A stretch of DNA of 64,000 bases from NCBI GenBank assembly GCA_903813345.2, contig CAIIXF020000010.1, positions 30,436,828 through 30,500,827 of the forward strand, given 5' to 3'. Below are positions 1 through 11,149 of this stretch, one piece after another. Positions within the stretch are counted from its first letter, which is position 1. Every line of letters starts with the position of its first letter. Source of the stretch: Owenia fusiformis. Lineage: Eukaryota > Annelida > Polychaeta > Sabellida > Oweniidae. The position numbers and the translations under genes were made by a program. Under the pieces are notes generated by a model. It did no database searches. It was not told the DNA's origin and saw only the letters and a program-made list of their open reading frames with translations.

Positions 1-662
1 TATTATATCTTGATCTATAATTTATAAACATGATTTTCTAGGTTCTAGGTTTCATCATGGGTCGTCATTCCCCCCGAGGCCTCCTTGAAACATACCGATT
101 GCAATGTTTACCCATTTCAAACATGTCTCTGTGTCAAACAAACCAGGAAAACAGATAACTAGAAATGCATTAGGCCCAGGTCTTGTTGCCCCATTTTCGT
201 TGCCACATTCTTACAGGAAATGTGTAGATATCGGAGATATATATCTACATAAAAGTACTTTTTATTTTTATTATAAAGAAGATGTTATCTGGATTGAGCA
301 TAAACTTAAACTTGAAAAACATCCGAACTCACCAACGACTTAATTATAGTGAATGTATGGGGGGGGTAATGATCCCATCTTTTATTTTCTAGATTGGGCT
401 CTATTTCTCTGTACCAGTAATCGGACTTTGCCGGAGGGCGAAAATATGATCAATATAAAATGTAAAAAGTAAAAGATGTACCCCACCCGAATATGGTAAC
501 TGAGTTATTAAGGTCTAATGTTCCGTAAAGAGGATAAAACGTTCATTTATTCAAATTACGTTTTGATAGGTTTTTGAGGCGTAAACTAAAAGTAGACCTC
601 TAATACACCTTACTTTCAGGTCTAGACCAATAGTATGCCTCTTTTTAAAGGTTTTGTTATGG
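1..662. other. Unassigned AT-rich sequence
   Basis: No recognisable gene or repeat. A 79-codon open frame at 104-343 on + has no motif, no family resemblance and no codon-like pattern I can see, so I do not call it. A short G run lies near 358-366. Between 540 and 670 the phrases GTAGACC and TCTAGACC recur several times, which hints at a decayed local repeat into which the next element inserted. Confidence 0.5.
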
Positions 663-670
663 CGTAGACC

Positions 671-751
671 TACCCTGCGTGCAGAGTCTAGTTAAACTAC
701 GAAGACGAAGCTCTCTTTTAAGAAGTTAAGTCAAACGAATGCAAAGGGTAG
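671..751 (+). mobile_element. Short TACCC-ended MITE (81 bp), 8-bp TSD
   Basis: The element starts TACCCTGCGTGCAGAGTC and ends CGAATGCAAAGGGTA plus one base. It is flanked by CGTAGACC on both sides (663-670 and 752-759), and the match extends one base further if the last element base is counted. It joins the left 30 bp and right 50 bp of the longer copies at 12849, 24187 and 40823. The same shape recurs at 9135. There is no coding capacity. TSD length fits hAT, P or a related superfamily; the transposase source is not in the window. Confidence 0.85.
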
Positions 752-998
752 CGTAGACCAAATCATCTCCTTAAACTTTTCTATTAAAAGCATATATACC
801 AAAACTGCGCAACAAACAAGCAACATCTGAGACTAACATAAAAGGTAAAAATAAATATTGTCCCTTATTTAAGTTTCAATAAATAATGAAGCTTGATCAT
901 TTGATTTCACTTGCTGTTGGATAGGATATGAAATGATTCAAAATACCAGTCCATGTCCGTGCGATTAGTATCAATTCATATAGTTTTGATTACAATCA

Positions 999-1020
999 GA
1001 ATTCTCAATTTTGAGAATTC
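999..1020. repeat. Perfect 10-bp-arm palindrome
   Basis: GAATTCTCAA, a two-base TT spacer, then TTGAGAATTC. It could form a small cruciform or be a dimer binding site. No neighbouring gene gives it a role and chance occurrence is possible in AT-rich DNA. Confidence 0.6.
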
Positions 1021-1194
1021 ACTTTCAAGTCTCTCTTCCTGTAATCTATCTGTAATCACTAATTAACTAGATCAATACATACTCGATTTCCTCTGGCCAC
1101 CAACAACACTGTTATGTAAGGGCGGAACTAAATCACTGTAATCTTGTAATCGGGCATTTGAAAATGACTCCTAAATTTCCTCCATGTCCATGGT

Positions 1195-1345
1195 AAGATC
1201 CAAGGATAGATGGGGGGGGGGGGGGGGCTGGAACTCTTACTGGCCAAAATTTCAATCACATGCAGTTTTCATCATTTTTTGGACACTTTCAAAGAGCTCT
1301 TTGAATCTCAGGGCCGTTAGATGGGGGAGGGGGTGTCCAGATATC
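1195..1345 (+). mobile_element. Decayed copy of the CAGGCC / poly-G MITE family
   Basis: A run of 16 G at 1212-1227 is followed by TGGCCAAAATTTCAATCACA, then ATGCAGTTTTCATCATTTTT and a stretch containing GGACACTTTC. The same order (poly-G, GGCCAAAAATTC, ATGCAGTTTTTCACCATTTT, GAGCACTTCTC) occurs in the better copy at 25127-25342. Terminal repeats are no longer recognisable, so the borders are estimates. Confidence 0.5.
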
Positions 1346-1419
1346 ACTATATCTAGGATGTTGATCTGACATTATTTATGCCGGGATACCTTCTTGCACC
1401 CCCATCCTTGGCCTTTTCC

Positions 1420-1772
1420 AAGTCGGTATTTTTTACTTTGATCTTGAATAATAGAAATCAAGATAGGAAAAAGATACGACTTGGGCAAGGCTACCCCATC
1501 CACCCTATTCTCATCTTTCTGGAAACTTCTCCCCATATGTTGCGATCCCATTCTGATACTCATAGCATCTTTCTGTTTCACCCGAAACATCATCTCAAGT
1601 CGGTATTTTTTACTTTGATCTTGAATAATAGAAATCAAGATAGGAAAAAGATACGACTTGGGCAAGGCTACCCCATCCACCCTATTCTCATCTTTCTGGA
1701 AACTTCTCCCCATATGTTGCGATCCCATTCTGATACTCATAGCATTTTCTGTTTCACCCGAAACATCATCTC
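1420..1772 (+). repeat. Near-perfect 177-bp tandem duplication
   Basis: Two copies, 1420-1596 and 1597-1772, differ by about one deleted base (AGCATCTTTCTG versus AGCATTTTCTG). Each copy carries an inverted repeat: AAGTCGGTATTTTTTACTTT near its start and a complementary stretch ending ATACGACTTG about 70 bp later. The near-identity implies a very recent duplication or assembly duplication. The long open frames on both strands simply run through the duplicated unit and are not genes. Confidence 0.95.
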
Positions 1773-1800
1773 AGGACTGAGAAGAAATCAGATGTCATGA

Positions 1801-2430
1801 TGTGCGCTCGTGGCATAACTTATTACGCCTTTCGTTCACTTTTAACGATGTAGTTATGGATAATATCCAGCATACATGTATGTGTACCCCGATGTGTACA
1901 TCTCCTGTAAATGTATTCTTTTTGCATATAAGACAAAACTGATCTTCCATAATTTGATTAAAAATGCATGACATTGCATAATTTTTATTTATCTGTTTAT
2001 TAATTATGAGAAAACATAATAAAAAGGTAATCGAGACATTTCAATAGACTTGAACGAATAGTGATATAATATACTTTATAAATCTAAGAATTTTCACTTT
2101 CAATGAGGTCTTATTTCGTTTAGGGCAAATGTTAAAAACTAGTAAAAACCCGGGTAAGGCGTCTTACAAAAACCGATCGGTATTACACTACACACTTAAA
2201 ACGCCTAACGACTTATGCCGTTTACTAGTGACAAGGGTTCTTGGAGTTTTAGAAAAGCGCTTTTGTAAAACCGCAATCGTGATTACACCTAATTCTTAAA
2301 CCTGGTTAAAACCGAAGAAGCTTTTGTAAAACGCCATGTGTAATTCCAGCAATTGTAGCAAAATAATAGTTCACAAATGAATTCAACTGTGGGGAACAGC
2401 AAAAGTACGGCTTGAGAGGGAGGGGGGTAT
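1801..2430. other. AT-rich spacer with a degenerate repeat
   Basis: No gene seen. Between about 2145 and 2345 a motif resembling GCTTTTGTAAAACGCC followed by a T/A-rich ATTACAC stretch recurs about three times with heavy divergence, suggesting an old tandem repeat of roughly 70 bp. The rest is featureless AT-rich DNA. Confidence 0.35.
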
Positions 2431-2670
2431 GTATATACCCGGCAAATATAAGGGCTTTAACATAGGATTTAGGTGTAGGTACCCTGTTTTGAAGGGAGGT
2501 TGAAGGGGTATGTTACCTTCAAAAGTAGGATTTTAACGAGAACCAAGGGGGTAGGCCCCGGTGTAGACACCCTGTAAAATGGGTCTTTAACAGGGGTTGA
2601 GGATTGATTGAAGATATCCTCGAAAAGCTTGGCTTTAACATGGGTTGGGATGTTAGTTAAAGTAGGGGCT
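2430..2670 (+). repeat. Degenerate G-rich tandem repeat
   Basis: Phrases such as GGCTTTAACATAGG, GGATTTTAACG, GGTCTTTAACAGGGG and GGCTTTAACATGGG recur about every 50-75 bp, alternating with G-rich stretches (GGGAGG, GGGGGTAGG) and GTACCCTG or ACACCCTG. The unit length is irregular, so this looks like an old decayed minisatellite. No coding frame is maintained. Confidence 0.5.
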
Positions 2671-4385
2671 TAATGTGGTCTTAAAAAGCTCCAACGTTCC
2701 TCTTAGGGCGAATAGTCACAATTTTTTCTCTAAAACCCAATTGTATTGTTGTAGCCAGGATGTTTCGGGTCAAGAGACCAACTACGAAAGAAAGTTATTC
2801 AAAAGGATTAATGCAAATGCCTTTTATATGAACAAAATGTCAACTACGGGGAGTTTCCTGCCCCTGCGATCTTATTTGTCCATTTAGAATAAGATAAACC
2901 ATGTAACCAGGTCCATGTACTCCATTCTGACAGAATTTCAGATTCAATTTCAAATTAAGTTTATTATGTTCGAAATCCCGAATGTCCCCGGGAGAATCTC
3001 TCTTCGAAATTATAATGTCAGATAGATACAAAATAATATTGATATAAGATACTTAATTTGACTCCCGTTTAAATAAGACGGATTGACGGAGTCAGAAAAT
3101 CCGCCAATCTAAAATCCGTCAAATTTCAGTTTGGAATTTTTGCACTTCAGAAATTAAACTTGTGGGGCCCCTTTTCCTGTCAACTGAGCATGTCATCAAC
3201 ATGCCATACATTATCCCAAAAGAAATACAGAAAATATCTTAGTAAATACCCGTCCTAATGACATAAACCATGGGCTTTCAAGAGAATCTTTTTGATAGCC
3301 CATGCATAAACATAGACAAAAATTAAACTTCAGTCCTGATTCCGCCAAATTAAATAGCCGCCAATATTTGAAATTGAGCAAATTCGTCAAATTAAGTAGC
3401 GTCAAAATAAGTGTATCTAACGTATCTGTAAGGGGGGGGGGTGGCTCAAGGCATAAAGATTACCGGGAGGTACAAACCGGAGAAATAGATGAGATGATGA
3501 ATATGTATTGTATGTTTTCCAGTTTTAATTATGTTATTTGTTATTGGTCCTTATATGATTAGGGACCACCAATATGTATGTGACAGTTTTGAAGTTCAAA
3601 AACGGGTAAAATTGGTTTAAGTAAATTGTATATGATAATCAGATTCAAAGATACACAACTAAAATAACGAGGAATTAAAAATAGCCTATAGACCATGTAG
3701 ACTGCAATCATGGACTCTCTTGAAAGCCAATGCTGTAATCAAGGTAATTTTGGGATATCCCGTCTTTGAAGAAGCAAAAACGCAATCAAACAGTTAATTA
3801 GTTATTGTGTGATCTAGATTACAGATCAAAGAAATCAATTCCAAGATCATTATTACTATGTATTTAGTTCGTTGTATTTTTGAAAAGGGGTACAAGAAAA
3901 CTATGTATTAAGACAGGGTGCTACTGAATCTGAAAGTTAAAGCGTATGCTAGTATGAGGGGCGACATTTAAACCTGCACATTTAAAGTAAAGCATTGTTT
4001 TAAATCCTGGGAAATGCACTCCCCCATTTTGCAAATATTGTGTGATGCCAATGAACCCTGAAATTTGTTTTTGTTTTCGTGAGCAATCAACAAATATGTT
4101 TATGAAAATCGTGTGAGTCCAGACATATGATTCTCATTCTGTCTCAGCTTAGTGTTGATTAGATTTTATCCCCACTCTTCCGACGTCTGTGTCTCCCTCA
4201 TTTTTTCCCTATATTTAGTTTCTTTTTAAAGCAAATTTACAAATATCCGTTCACATATATAAATCAGTAGTTGTTTATGACAAGATTATGTTTATAGATC
4301 ATCAAAAATTAAGGTAGCGTGTTCTGTAATTTCAACTATATGTTAGCCCCCTCCCCTTCGCCGACAGTAATGTATTGTTTAAAAT
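2670..4385. other. Gene-free stretch with scattered repeat-like phrases
   Basis: No gene supported; open frames at 2675-2887, 2840-3031 (-) and 3302-3562 lack any recognisable motif. CCGCCAA and CCGTCAAATT phrases recur at 3100-3130 and 3340-3400, suggesting remnants of a dispersed repeat with motif order seen twice. A 10-G run lies at about 3432-3441. A small hairpin (CATGGGCT ... AGCCCATG) spans about 3268-3303. Confidence 0.4.
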
Positions 4386-4387
4386 AA

Positions 4388-4521
4388 TACTGCATCCACC
4401 GGCCAATTATTCTTTCACCATTTTGAGCAGTTTTCGTGTAATTTTTGAGCAAATATCAAATGTGACCTCACCCCTGGAATAATTCAAAAGTCATCTCCTT
4501 AGCAAATGCTGGATTCGGCCT
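4388..4521 (+). mobile_element. Second decayed CAGGCC-family MITE
   Basis: It contains GGCCAATTATTC, TTTCACCATTTTGAGCAGTT, CAAATGTGACCTCACCCCTG and AGCAAATGCTGGATTCGGCC in the same order as the intact copy at 25127-25342. The right terminus (CTGGATTCGGCC) is a mutated form of CTGGTTATGGGCC. The left terminus and poly-G tract are lost, although a C-rich stretch at 4340-4356 may belong to it. Confidence 0.6.
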
Positions 4522-4814
4522 TGGTACTTGTCAATACCAAATAATGGGTGTTGATTAGTGGAAATGCCCATTTAAACAGACCCTCTTAATTTATAACAAA
4601 TTAACATAAGAAGCCATGTTGCGATGTACTTTTCGTGACTCAAGTCGGATATAACGTGAAAACATACTCTTTTTGATTTGATATCCCGTATTTAGCTAAA
4701 GCAAACACGAAATATTAACACGTGCGGTAAATTATAATTTAAATGTTTCCATATATAGCGCAAAATCTCACATGGCAATATTTAATAACGACTAATTTTG
4801 TATTGTGTCTAACC

Positions 4815-4952
4815 ACGGCGTGCCTAGAGATTTCTAGACTCTAGTCACGCTCTGTCCACGCCAGCTCTAAGCACGCCTAAGCACGCCTAGAAATCTCTAG
4901 ATACACGGAGTTCCTAGACCGACTAAGCACGTCTAGAAATTACTAGAAATTC
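4815..4952. repeat. Clustered TCTAGA inverted and direct repeats
   Basis: CTAGAGATTTCTAG (4824-4837) is the exact reverse complement of CTAGAAATCTCTAG (4887-4900). Around them GCACGCCTA occurs several times, and CTAGAAAT recurs at about 4932 and 4943. The segment could fold into a hairpin with a roughly 50-base loop. It may be a small foldback element or a local duplication cluster. Confidence 0.6.
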
Positions 4953-6335
4953 CACATTTGATGCAGTGTTGACATCTATACATTAACTAAGTTTGGTGTA
5001 AATAGACAGATGGAGAAAAGTTACATTTAAATAGTAAATTGAACTACTAAGAAATTCAACTTCAACGGCCCATGTGGCATTTCCTGCATATTCATGCTGT
5101 GAGATAAAGAATCCATATTGGGATATTTCCTGTTTTTTACTAAAAGTCATTGATTAACCAACTTATAGCATTGTTGAATTTAAATCCCAAAATCTGACCA
5201 GGCTGACCAGGTCATAATTTTCAATTTTGAAAGTTATCAGGATTGTGCTTTCTAACTTAGATATATAAACCCAAGAGCATTCATTATTGACCAAAAGTAA
5301 AATTTCATGGCCATACTTTTCATTCATAAATTGAGTAAATAATCAAGAAAATAGTGCACAATAAAGTGGATGTATATCGAGGCCACTCCTTAAATTATAT
5401 AGAAATGACAGAAAATCTGACATTTGATCCAAAATTTGTTAAATAACAAGATTTAAATTGTTCGAAGTGGAATTTTGCGTCATGGAAATCGGGGCAACGA
5501 GAATTCAAATCTGTTTACCGTTGCCTTTACAAATTGATGTTTGCCCCATGAGACGGGCCGTCAGAAATAACATGACGTTACATGAAACTAATCTAACCTC
5601 GGTAATCATGAAGATCTTATACAGAGCAATGGGATTTCCGAAAGTCGTTAAAAACTGTATGAAGAGATTGACAATTCACCTTGAATCCCTATTGGCTACA
5701 CAGTCGCATTCTGATCGCTACAGATGACGATCTAAATGCCGGTTTGATCTTTTTCATATTCTCAAATGAATCATTTATTGGACTTTGAATATGAAATGAA
5801 TTTACTTTTTGCCATTTTAGAATTTTACTTAAATTTTACACTTGACACCACATTATGATATTTTGATGATCTTAATTGTCCAAAATGGAACATTATTTGA
5901 GTTAAACATGAGAGGAATTTCAGCTACTTGTAGGTAGAAAATGTAATTTTATGGGTCACCATCAAGAAGTGATGACGTATCAGTGTAATCTATGTTTCTA
6001 CTGCTGCATTAGTATGTTTACAAAAATAGAGCTCTGAAATATATTAAAAAATATTTAAAAAAATAATATTTAGATAAATATTATATTGTTATCTAACTGG
6101 TTATCTGATTGGGTTAAAGCTAGAATTATATCTATCTGAAGAAAGTAGGTTATTTTGATCTCTTTCAAAGCTCAATGGCCTGGGCCAGGTTATTGTGACC
6201 TGATACGGAAATGGGAGAATTCCGAAAGTCGTTAGAAACCAAATGAAGAGATAGACAAGAAGTCGTCTTTAAATGTGATCATTCCATTTTGAATGTTTAT
6301 AATGATTAGAACCTCCTGTCTTAATCTTTTCTTGA
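4953..6335. other. Gene-free AT-rich stretch
   Basis: An 89-codon open frame at 5458-5727 on + has no recognisable domain and no splice context I can argue for. One repeated phrase stands out: TTCCGAAAGTCGTTA followed by an ATGAAGAGAT segment occurs at about 5636 and again at about 6220, suggesting two fragments of one dispersed repeat. Nothing else is supported. Confidence 0.4.
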
Positions 6336-6494
6336 GTCCTGTCTATTTTGCACATTTTCTCACTAAAAATTGAATGAAGTGTCTGATTTTCTTGCATATC
6401 TATACAATTAAGAGTGTGGACTTTTTCTTTATTTACTTTATTCATTGCTAGTTCCTTTCTGTGGTCTTCTATTCTGCAAATCTAAACATGGCCG
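6336..6494 (+). repeat. R165 copy, + orientation, diverged
   Basis: R165 in the orientation used here runs from CCGTCTGCTCATGC, through AATTTGAATGAAGTGTCTGA, GCATTTCTATACAATTTAGA and TTTACTTTATTCCTTGCTAA, to a TTTTAAAACATGAC end. In this copy the start has decayed (GTCCTGTCTATTTTGCAC), while GAATGAAGTGTCTGATTTTC and the AAACATGGCCG end remain clear. Confidence 0.75.
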
Positions 6495-6851
6495 TTGTTG
6501 AATTTTTATCACAGGGAATGATGACTTCCTTGATTGGGATTATTAGATCTTTTAGTGGAACAAGAAAATAGGCTAATTTTTACTATAATTCACTGGTAAT
6601 ATGGCTAATAAGCACTTTAGTGATATACAAATTATTGCTCTTGTCAGCAAATGATAAATGGTCATACAGATTGCTACTCAATGTTGAGTAATTGTGGTAC
6701 TCAAGTATTGAGTGCTGTACTAAATTCTTTACAAGTGCATCCTACTGAAATCCCTTACCAAGTCTTACCAGGTATTTCTTTACATTTCTAGGGCAAACTT
6801 TATTTCTTGCTGATTCAGCACCTTTCTGTTTACATCATAAACATCACATCA

Positions 6852-6995
6852 CTTGAAAATGAGAGGAATTATCAAGGAATAAAGTACAGACACATAATGC
6901 TAACACTCTAAACCATGTTATAGTGCAAGAAAATCAGACGATTCAATCAAGTTTTGCAGAGAAATGGAGTAAGATAAGCATTGGTTGCAGACGGC
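6852..6995 (-). repeat. R165 copy, - orientation
   Basis: Reads GAGAGGAATTATCAAGGAAT to TTGCAGACGGC, the reverse complement of the R165 order. Only about 360 bp separates it from the opposite-strand copy before it. Confidence 0.8.
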
Positions 6996-7189
6996 CTTTT
7001 TGTCTCCGGTTCTACAATTACAGAAAGATATATGGCATCCTACCTCCTTCTGTGTCAGTTAATATTGCCCACATACAAGCAATAATTTTAGATCACAAGA
7101 ACACCCATGAATAACGCCCATATTAAGAAAAATGATGCGACCACAAGCTTCTCATTGGAAATATCTTAGCTCATCCTGAAACCAGATCT

Positions 7190-7351
7190 TCCGTCTGCTC
7201 CATGCTTATTTCACTCAATTCTCTCAATTTAATGAACTGATTAATTTTCAGGCATTTCTATACAACTAAGAATGTCGACTATGTGTCTGTTAATTTTATT
7301 CCTTGTTAATTCCACTCTTTTCCACTCTATTTTGAATTATAAAATATGAGC
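7190..7351 (+). repeat. R165 copy, subvariant with TTAATTTTCAGGC
   Basis: A complete copy starting TTCCGTCTGCTCCATGCTTA. It carries GAACTGATTAATTTTCAGGC in place of the usual middle, a variant shared only with the inverted copy at 7620. Confidence 0.85.
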
Positions 7352-7619
7352 CCATATATTTGTGAATTATGGGACTGCCTTCCAAGAGCGTCTCAGAGTT
7401 GGATCTATTATTAGATTATATCACACTTATCATTGCTCAAATATCTTATTTGTCTCTCTCATAAATAAGATTTTTTGATGTTTATCTGGTATCAATATGA
7501 AAGAATGAGGGGAGCTAGATGCCAGAACGAATGATACAGAAATAAGTGAATTTGAAGAAATGAGTAAGAAAATAGAAATGGATTCTGATGATACTCACCA
7601 CGTCTTTCTGTTTTGCAAG

Positions 7620-7722
7620 AAACATACTGTTCAATATTACGAGTATAAAAATGCCTGAAAATTAATCAGTTCATTCAAATTTAAGAGAGAAATTGAGTGA
7701 AATAAGCGTGGAGCAGACGGAA
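7620..7722 (-). repeat. R165 partial copy, same subvariant, inverted
   Basis: It ends GTGGAGCAGACGGA and shares the GCCTGAAAATTAATCAGTTC variant with the copy at 7190. The two therefore form an inverted pair about 270 bp apart and probably share a recent common source. Confidence 0.8.
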
Positions 7723-8800
7723 TATCGGCTTGCGGTGGCATCATTTTCGAGATCATAATCATGTAATTATTTGCTCTTTATGTCCATTTGTTGAAAAATC
7801 ATTGTATTCTTATGTCATATCACAGGCACTGATGATATACCTGTAGTCTAAATGAGTTTCATGATCCCTAATTAGATGAAATTTAAGCAGAGATGAAGTA
7901 TATCAGAATACCACAAATCTAGATAGATCATCAAATCTATCGAACAACATCATGGCCACAAAAACCCGAAGAACACGAGTACGTTCAAGAACATCATGGC
8001 CTCTTATGGCTGAGGAGAATTGAGATGTCATGGTTATCAGTGATCTCTCCAGGATTTTATCTCAAGTGGGTGCAAAATTCTGAATCCCACAATTTAAACC
8101 AAAGGATGGGTATCGATATGGTTAACTTTTTGAACGCATGTTCACTAAATGTGACTGATTTTCATGAATTTTCTCAATTTAATGTGGGTGCAAGCCTGTT
8201 TTTAGAATTTCAGTTGGCTGTTGCGCCCACTTGCTTCAATGCTGGGGAGATCATAATAATAGAAATGAGTATATCTACAAGTAGGAATGAATTGAGTGAA
8301 CTGGGATAATGCGTGAGTGGAGATTTAGAAATGAGTAACAAAATGAAGAGGTACCAGTATGTAGAAATAAGAATAGAAATAATGAAAACTAGCTGGAAAT
8401 AAAAATAAAATCCCCCAGAGGTAATCTGGGGTATTAAACTTTTCCTCAAACTCATGGAAACAAATGCCGTACAAGTATTTGAAAGTAAACTGTCCATCAT
8501 TTCCAAGTTTATCCAATGGGCCATTATTTCAATGTAGGAATATGATAGGTGCTTATTAGGTCAGAATTAATAGGAAAATGATTGCTGTAGTTTACTGTAT
8601 TAATAATCTGTTGTTTAAGGATCTTGATGAAAACATCCTTGTTGGTAAAGAATATTTATGACATTAATGTTTTAAGATTTCCAAGAGCTTTGTTTTTGGT
8701 TGATTTGATTACAGGGATATTATAATTGTAATCAAAGACTGTGAATCAATAAGACTACTTAATTTCTAATACCCTTTCCATTTTGTTTTGATTTTGCTTC
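7723..8800. other. Gene-free stretch
   Basis: No gene or clear repeat. Open frames at 8025-8309 (+) and 8210-8524 (-) overlap each other, have biased AT-rich translations and no motif, and are not called. An ATTGAGTGAA phrase near 8292 recalls R165 but the surroundings do not match. Confidence 0.4.
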
Positions 8801-8804
8801 CCTA

Positions 8805-8946
8805 ATGCCTTGGTCACATATGCTCCTATCCATCGGCCGGCGCCCGGCCCATTGAGTGCTTTGTTCAATATTGTATTCAGTATTGAACAAAATATTCAAT
8901 TGGCCGGTCGCCGTAGTGAAAATTAGAGCAAATGTGACCAAGGCAT
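8805..8946. mobile_element. Foldback MITE, ATGCCTTGGTCACA ends, TA target
   Basis: The left end ATGCCTTGGTCACATATGCT pairs with the right end AGCAAATGTGACCAAGGCAT over about 22 bp. The interior is also self-complementary, with CAATATT / AATATTG and GGCCGGCGCC / GGCCGGTCGCC. TA flanks both ends (8803-8804, 8947-8948), the dinucleotide that Tc1/mariner-type elements duplicate. It is non-coding. Confidence 0.85.
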
Positions 8947-9134
8947 TAACCTTAATCACATTTGCTCTACAGAAGCCACAGCAAAAGTGTTATACTGGAA
9001 TTGTTACGTGGAATAGATATTTTTCGTGAGACAACAATTTTCCATTTTTGCCAAATGCTCTAACTTCTGAACCAGCCATGAAAATTACCTTTTAATCAGA
9101 AAGTGAATGTACACCGCACATGTTACCAATTTGG

Positions 9135-9211
9135 TACAACACGCAGTCTTGTTACAAACTGAAGATGAAGCTCTCTTTTAAGAAGCAAAGCTGAACGAAT
9201 GCAAAGGGTAC
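9135..9211 (+). mobile_element. Second short TACCC-type MITE (77 bp), 8-bp TSD
   Basis: The left end has decayed (TACAACACGCAGTC); the right 50 bp, through GAAGCTCTCTTTTAAGAAGC to GCAAAGGGTA, is well kept. CAATTTGG flanks both sides (9127-9134, 9212-9219), and the repeat extends to ACCAATTTGG if element-edge bases are included. It has the same internal junction as the copy at 671. Confidence 0.85.
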
Positions 9212-9611
9212 CAATTTGGTAAAATGGAGAATTTAAAATTATTTCTAATTGTACATCTAATGAGTATACCAAGCAGTATAGTAATTTATATATACCTCAA
9301 GATTTGTGCTCAAATCCAATTTCACTTGAACCTAAATTAATAGCAAGTAAAAATACTTGAACAACTGTTCACTCTTCTCTTTGTAAAACGTCAAAATTAC
9401 CTCTTGGAAAAAGGAAATATATTTTCAAGATAGCTTAATACTAATGGGAATATTGACAAGTATTCAACAACCCCTTGTTTATTGGTTTGTTAATTTCAGC
9501 CAATTTTCGATTCAATATTCAGGGATTTGTCTCACGCTCGTTTACACATCTTCATTTCTCAAATCCATCTGTGCTAAAGACCTATGAAAAGAGAGAATCC
9601 CATGACTTAAA

Positions 9612-9777
9612 GGACGTCTGCTCCTGCGATTTCTTACTTTATCTCTCAAAAATTGGAATAAAGTGTTTGATGTTTTTGTGTTTCTATACAATTTAAAGTA
9701 TCAACTACATGCCTGTTTACTTTATTCCTTGCTAATTCCGCTCTTTTCCACTCTATTTTGGATTTCAAAATGTGACC
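9612..9777 (+). repeat. R165 copy
   Basis: Starts GGACGTCTGCTCCTGC and ends TTTCAAAATGTGACC. The centre reads ATCAACTACATGCCTGTTTA then CTTTATTCCTTGCTAATTCC, close to the consensus. The open frame 9475-9696 is an accidental reading through this copy. Confidence 0.85.
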
Positions 9778-9779
9778 CC

Positions 9780-10335
9780 TTGATTCATTACCTTCAGGAA
9801 ATTAACTAATTTCGTAAGCTGACAAGATTCAGTTAATAGAAAGGTTTATCCAGGATTTAAATCATGTAATCTGTAACTCTATCTGTCACAGTATTTTTGT
9901 ATAAAAAGTTGTTCTGTCAGCACTGTCATTAGACCCACAGTTTCATTGAATGGATTGCCTCATAAGGAGAACTTCCATATTGTCTCGTTAGACTGTTTGT
10001 CTCAGTCCAAATTGGTGAGTGAGTCAGGAATGTTTTTTCTTTTTATTTATAATATTTATTTTATATATGTAGATGTGCAATAGATTCATCAAAATAAGGC
10101 TTTCGGCATTATATTTTCCAGAAATAACGTTTTTTAGGTTTAAATGACAAAGAAATAAAGTCATCCAAACGAGAGAAAGTATGCCATGTTTATTGATTTA
10201 AACAAATTAGTTTATTTCTCAAAAACATAAACTGCAGCCAACTCAATGCCAATTTGATGATTTTTGTGAATTTTGTTCACTGCATCTTTGATCCCTAAAG
10301 GTTTTAGTACTAACCAGAAATTTAAAAAATGCCTT
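9780..10335. other. Gene-free AT-rich stretch
   Basis: No gene, repeat or regulatory signal that I can support. Confidence 0.4.
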
Positions 10336-10339
10336 GCTT

Positions 10340-10513
10340 AAGCTTTAATGTCCTGTTAAGTAAACCCTATTCTTGCTATTGAAAATGGATTTTAGCAATC
10401 CCACATGAGTTTCCTTGTTGAGACTCGATCAGCAAGTGGATTCATGTGAGAGAGTATTGCTAGAATCCATTTCAATAATAAGAACAGGGTTTACTAAACA
10501 GGACATTGGGCTT
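10340..10513. mobile_element. Foldback element with ~70-bp imperfect arms
   Basis: The left arm (10340-10408), with AATGTCCTGTTAAGTAAACC and TTTTAGCAATCCCACATGA, is the inverse of the right arm (10442-10513), with TCATGTGAGAGAGTATTGCT and GTTTACTAAACAGGACATTG. The loop is about 33 bp. Arm identity looks near 85 percent by eye. It is a non-coding foldback or MITE. No clear TSD is seen, so the true borders may lie slightly outside the arms. Confidence 0.8.
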
Positions 10514-11140
10514 ACTTTTTAGAACTTTTTGTTTGCTCTTTTTGAAATTATTAGAATTGGCAATGAATCCATTGTCTAGAGTAATAAATAGATATCAATG
10601 CAGACAGAGTTATTCCATTTCACATCTGGTGCTAGAAACAATTGTTCAAACAGTCATTGACGTTTAAGACAAACCTGAGCCTATTTAATTTGTGTCAGTA
10701 TGTAATGAATTCGTTCATTCCGATTCTCTTAATTCTGTTTATTGGTTCCTCCTTTTTAACCCAGGAACAACAAAAGTTATCTAGCTCGTGAGTTAAGGAG
10801 CAAAACAGTTTTGTAACTTGCTTGTTAGTAAAAACCTCACATTGCATTGAGAATCCTTCGCAAGATTTTTTTCACTTTTTTCAAAACTCAAGTCAATCAA
10901 GTAAGTGGTTTTGGCCACATTTAAAAAGCAAATGCGGTTGGAATAGCTCGAGGAGGCTGCGGGGAGAGAGACATTGTTATGATTTGATGGGGGGAAGTAA
11001 GTGGAATCCGGCCTAATAGGTCATTTTAAAAATATTAAGTATTTTCTGTAAGAGATTACAGACACACTTACAAATGAGGGTCTAATCAGAATTTATCACT
11101 AATGTATACATTTTGATTAATCGTACCATAATTTCATTTC
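10514..11140. other. Gene-free stretch
   Basis: A 64-codon frame at 10822-11016 has no recognisable content. No repeats seen. Confidence 0.4.
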
Positions 11141-11149
11141 CGGGCAGTG

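Noticed and set aside
5458-5727. 89-codon frame as an exon
   Set aside because: No recognised domain, no flanking splice signals I could defend, and neighbouring sequence has the same composition.
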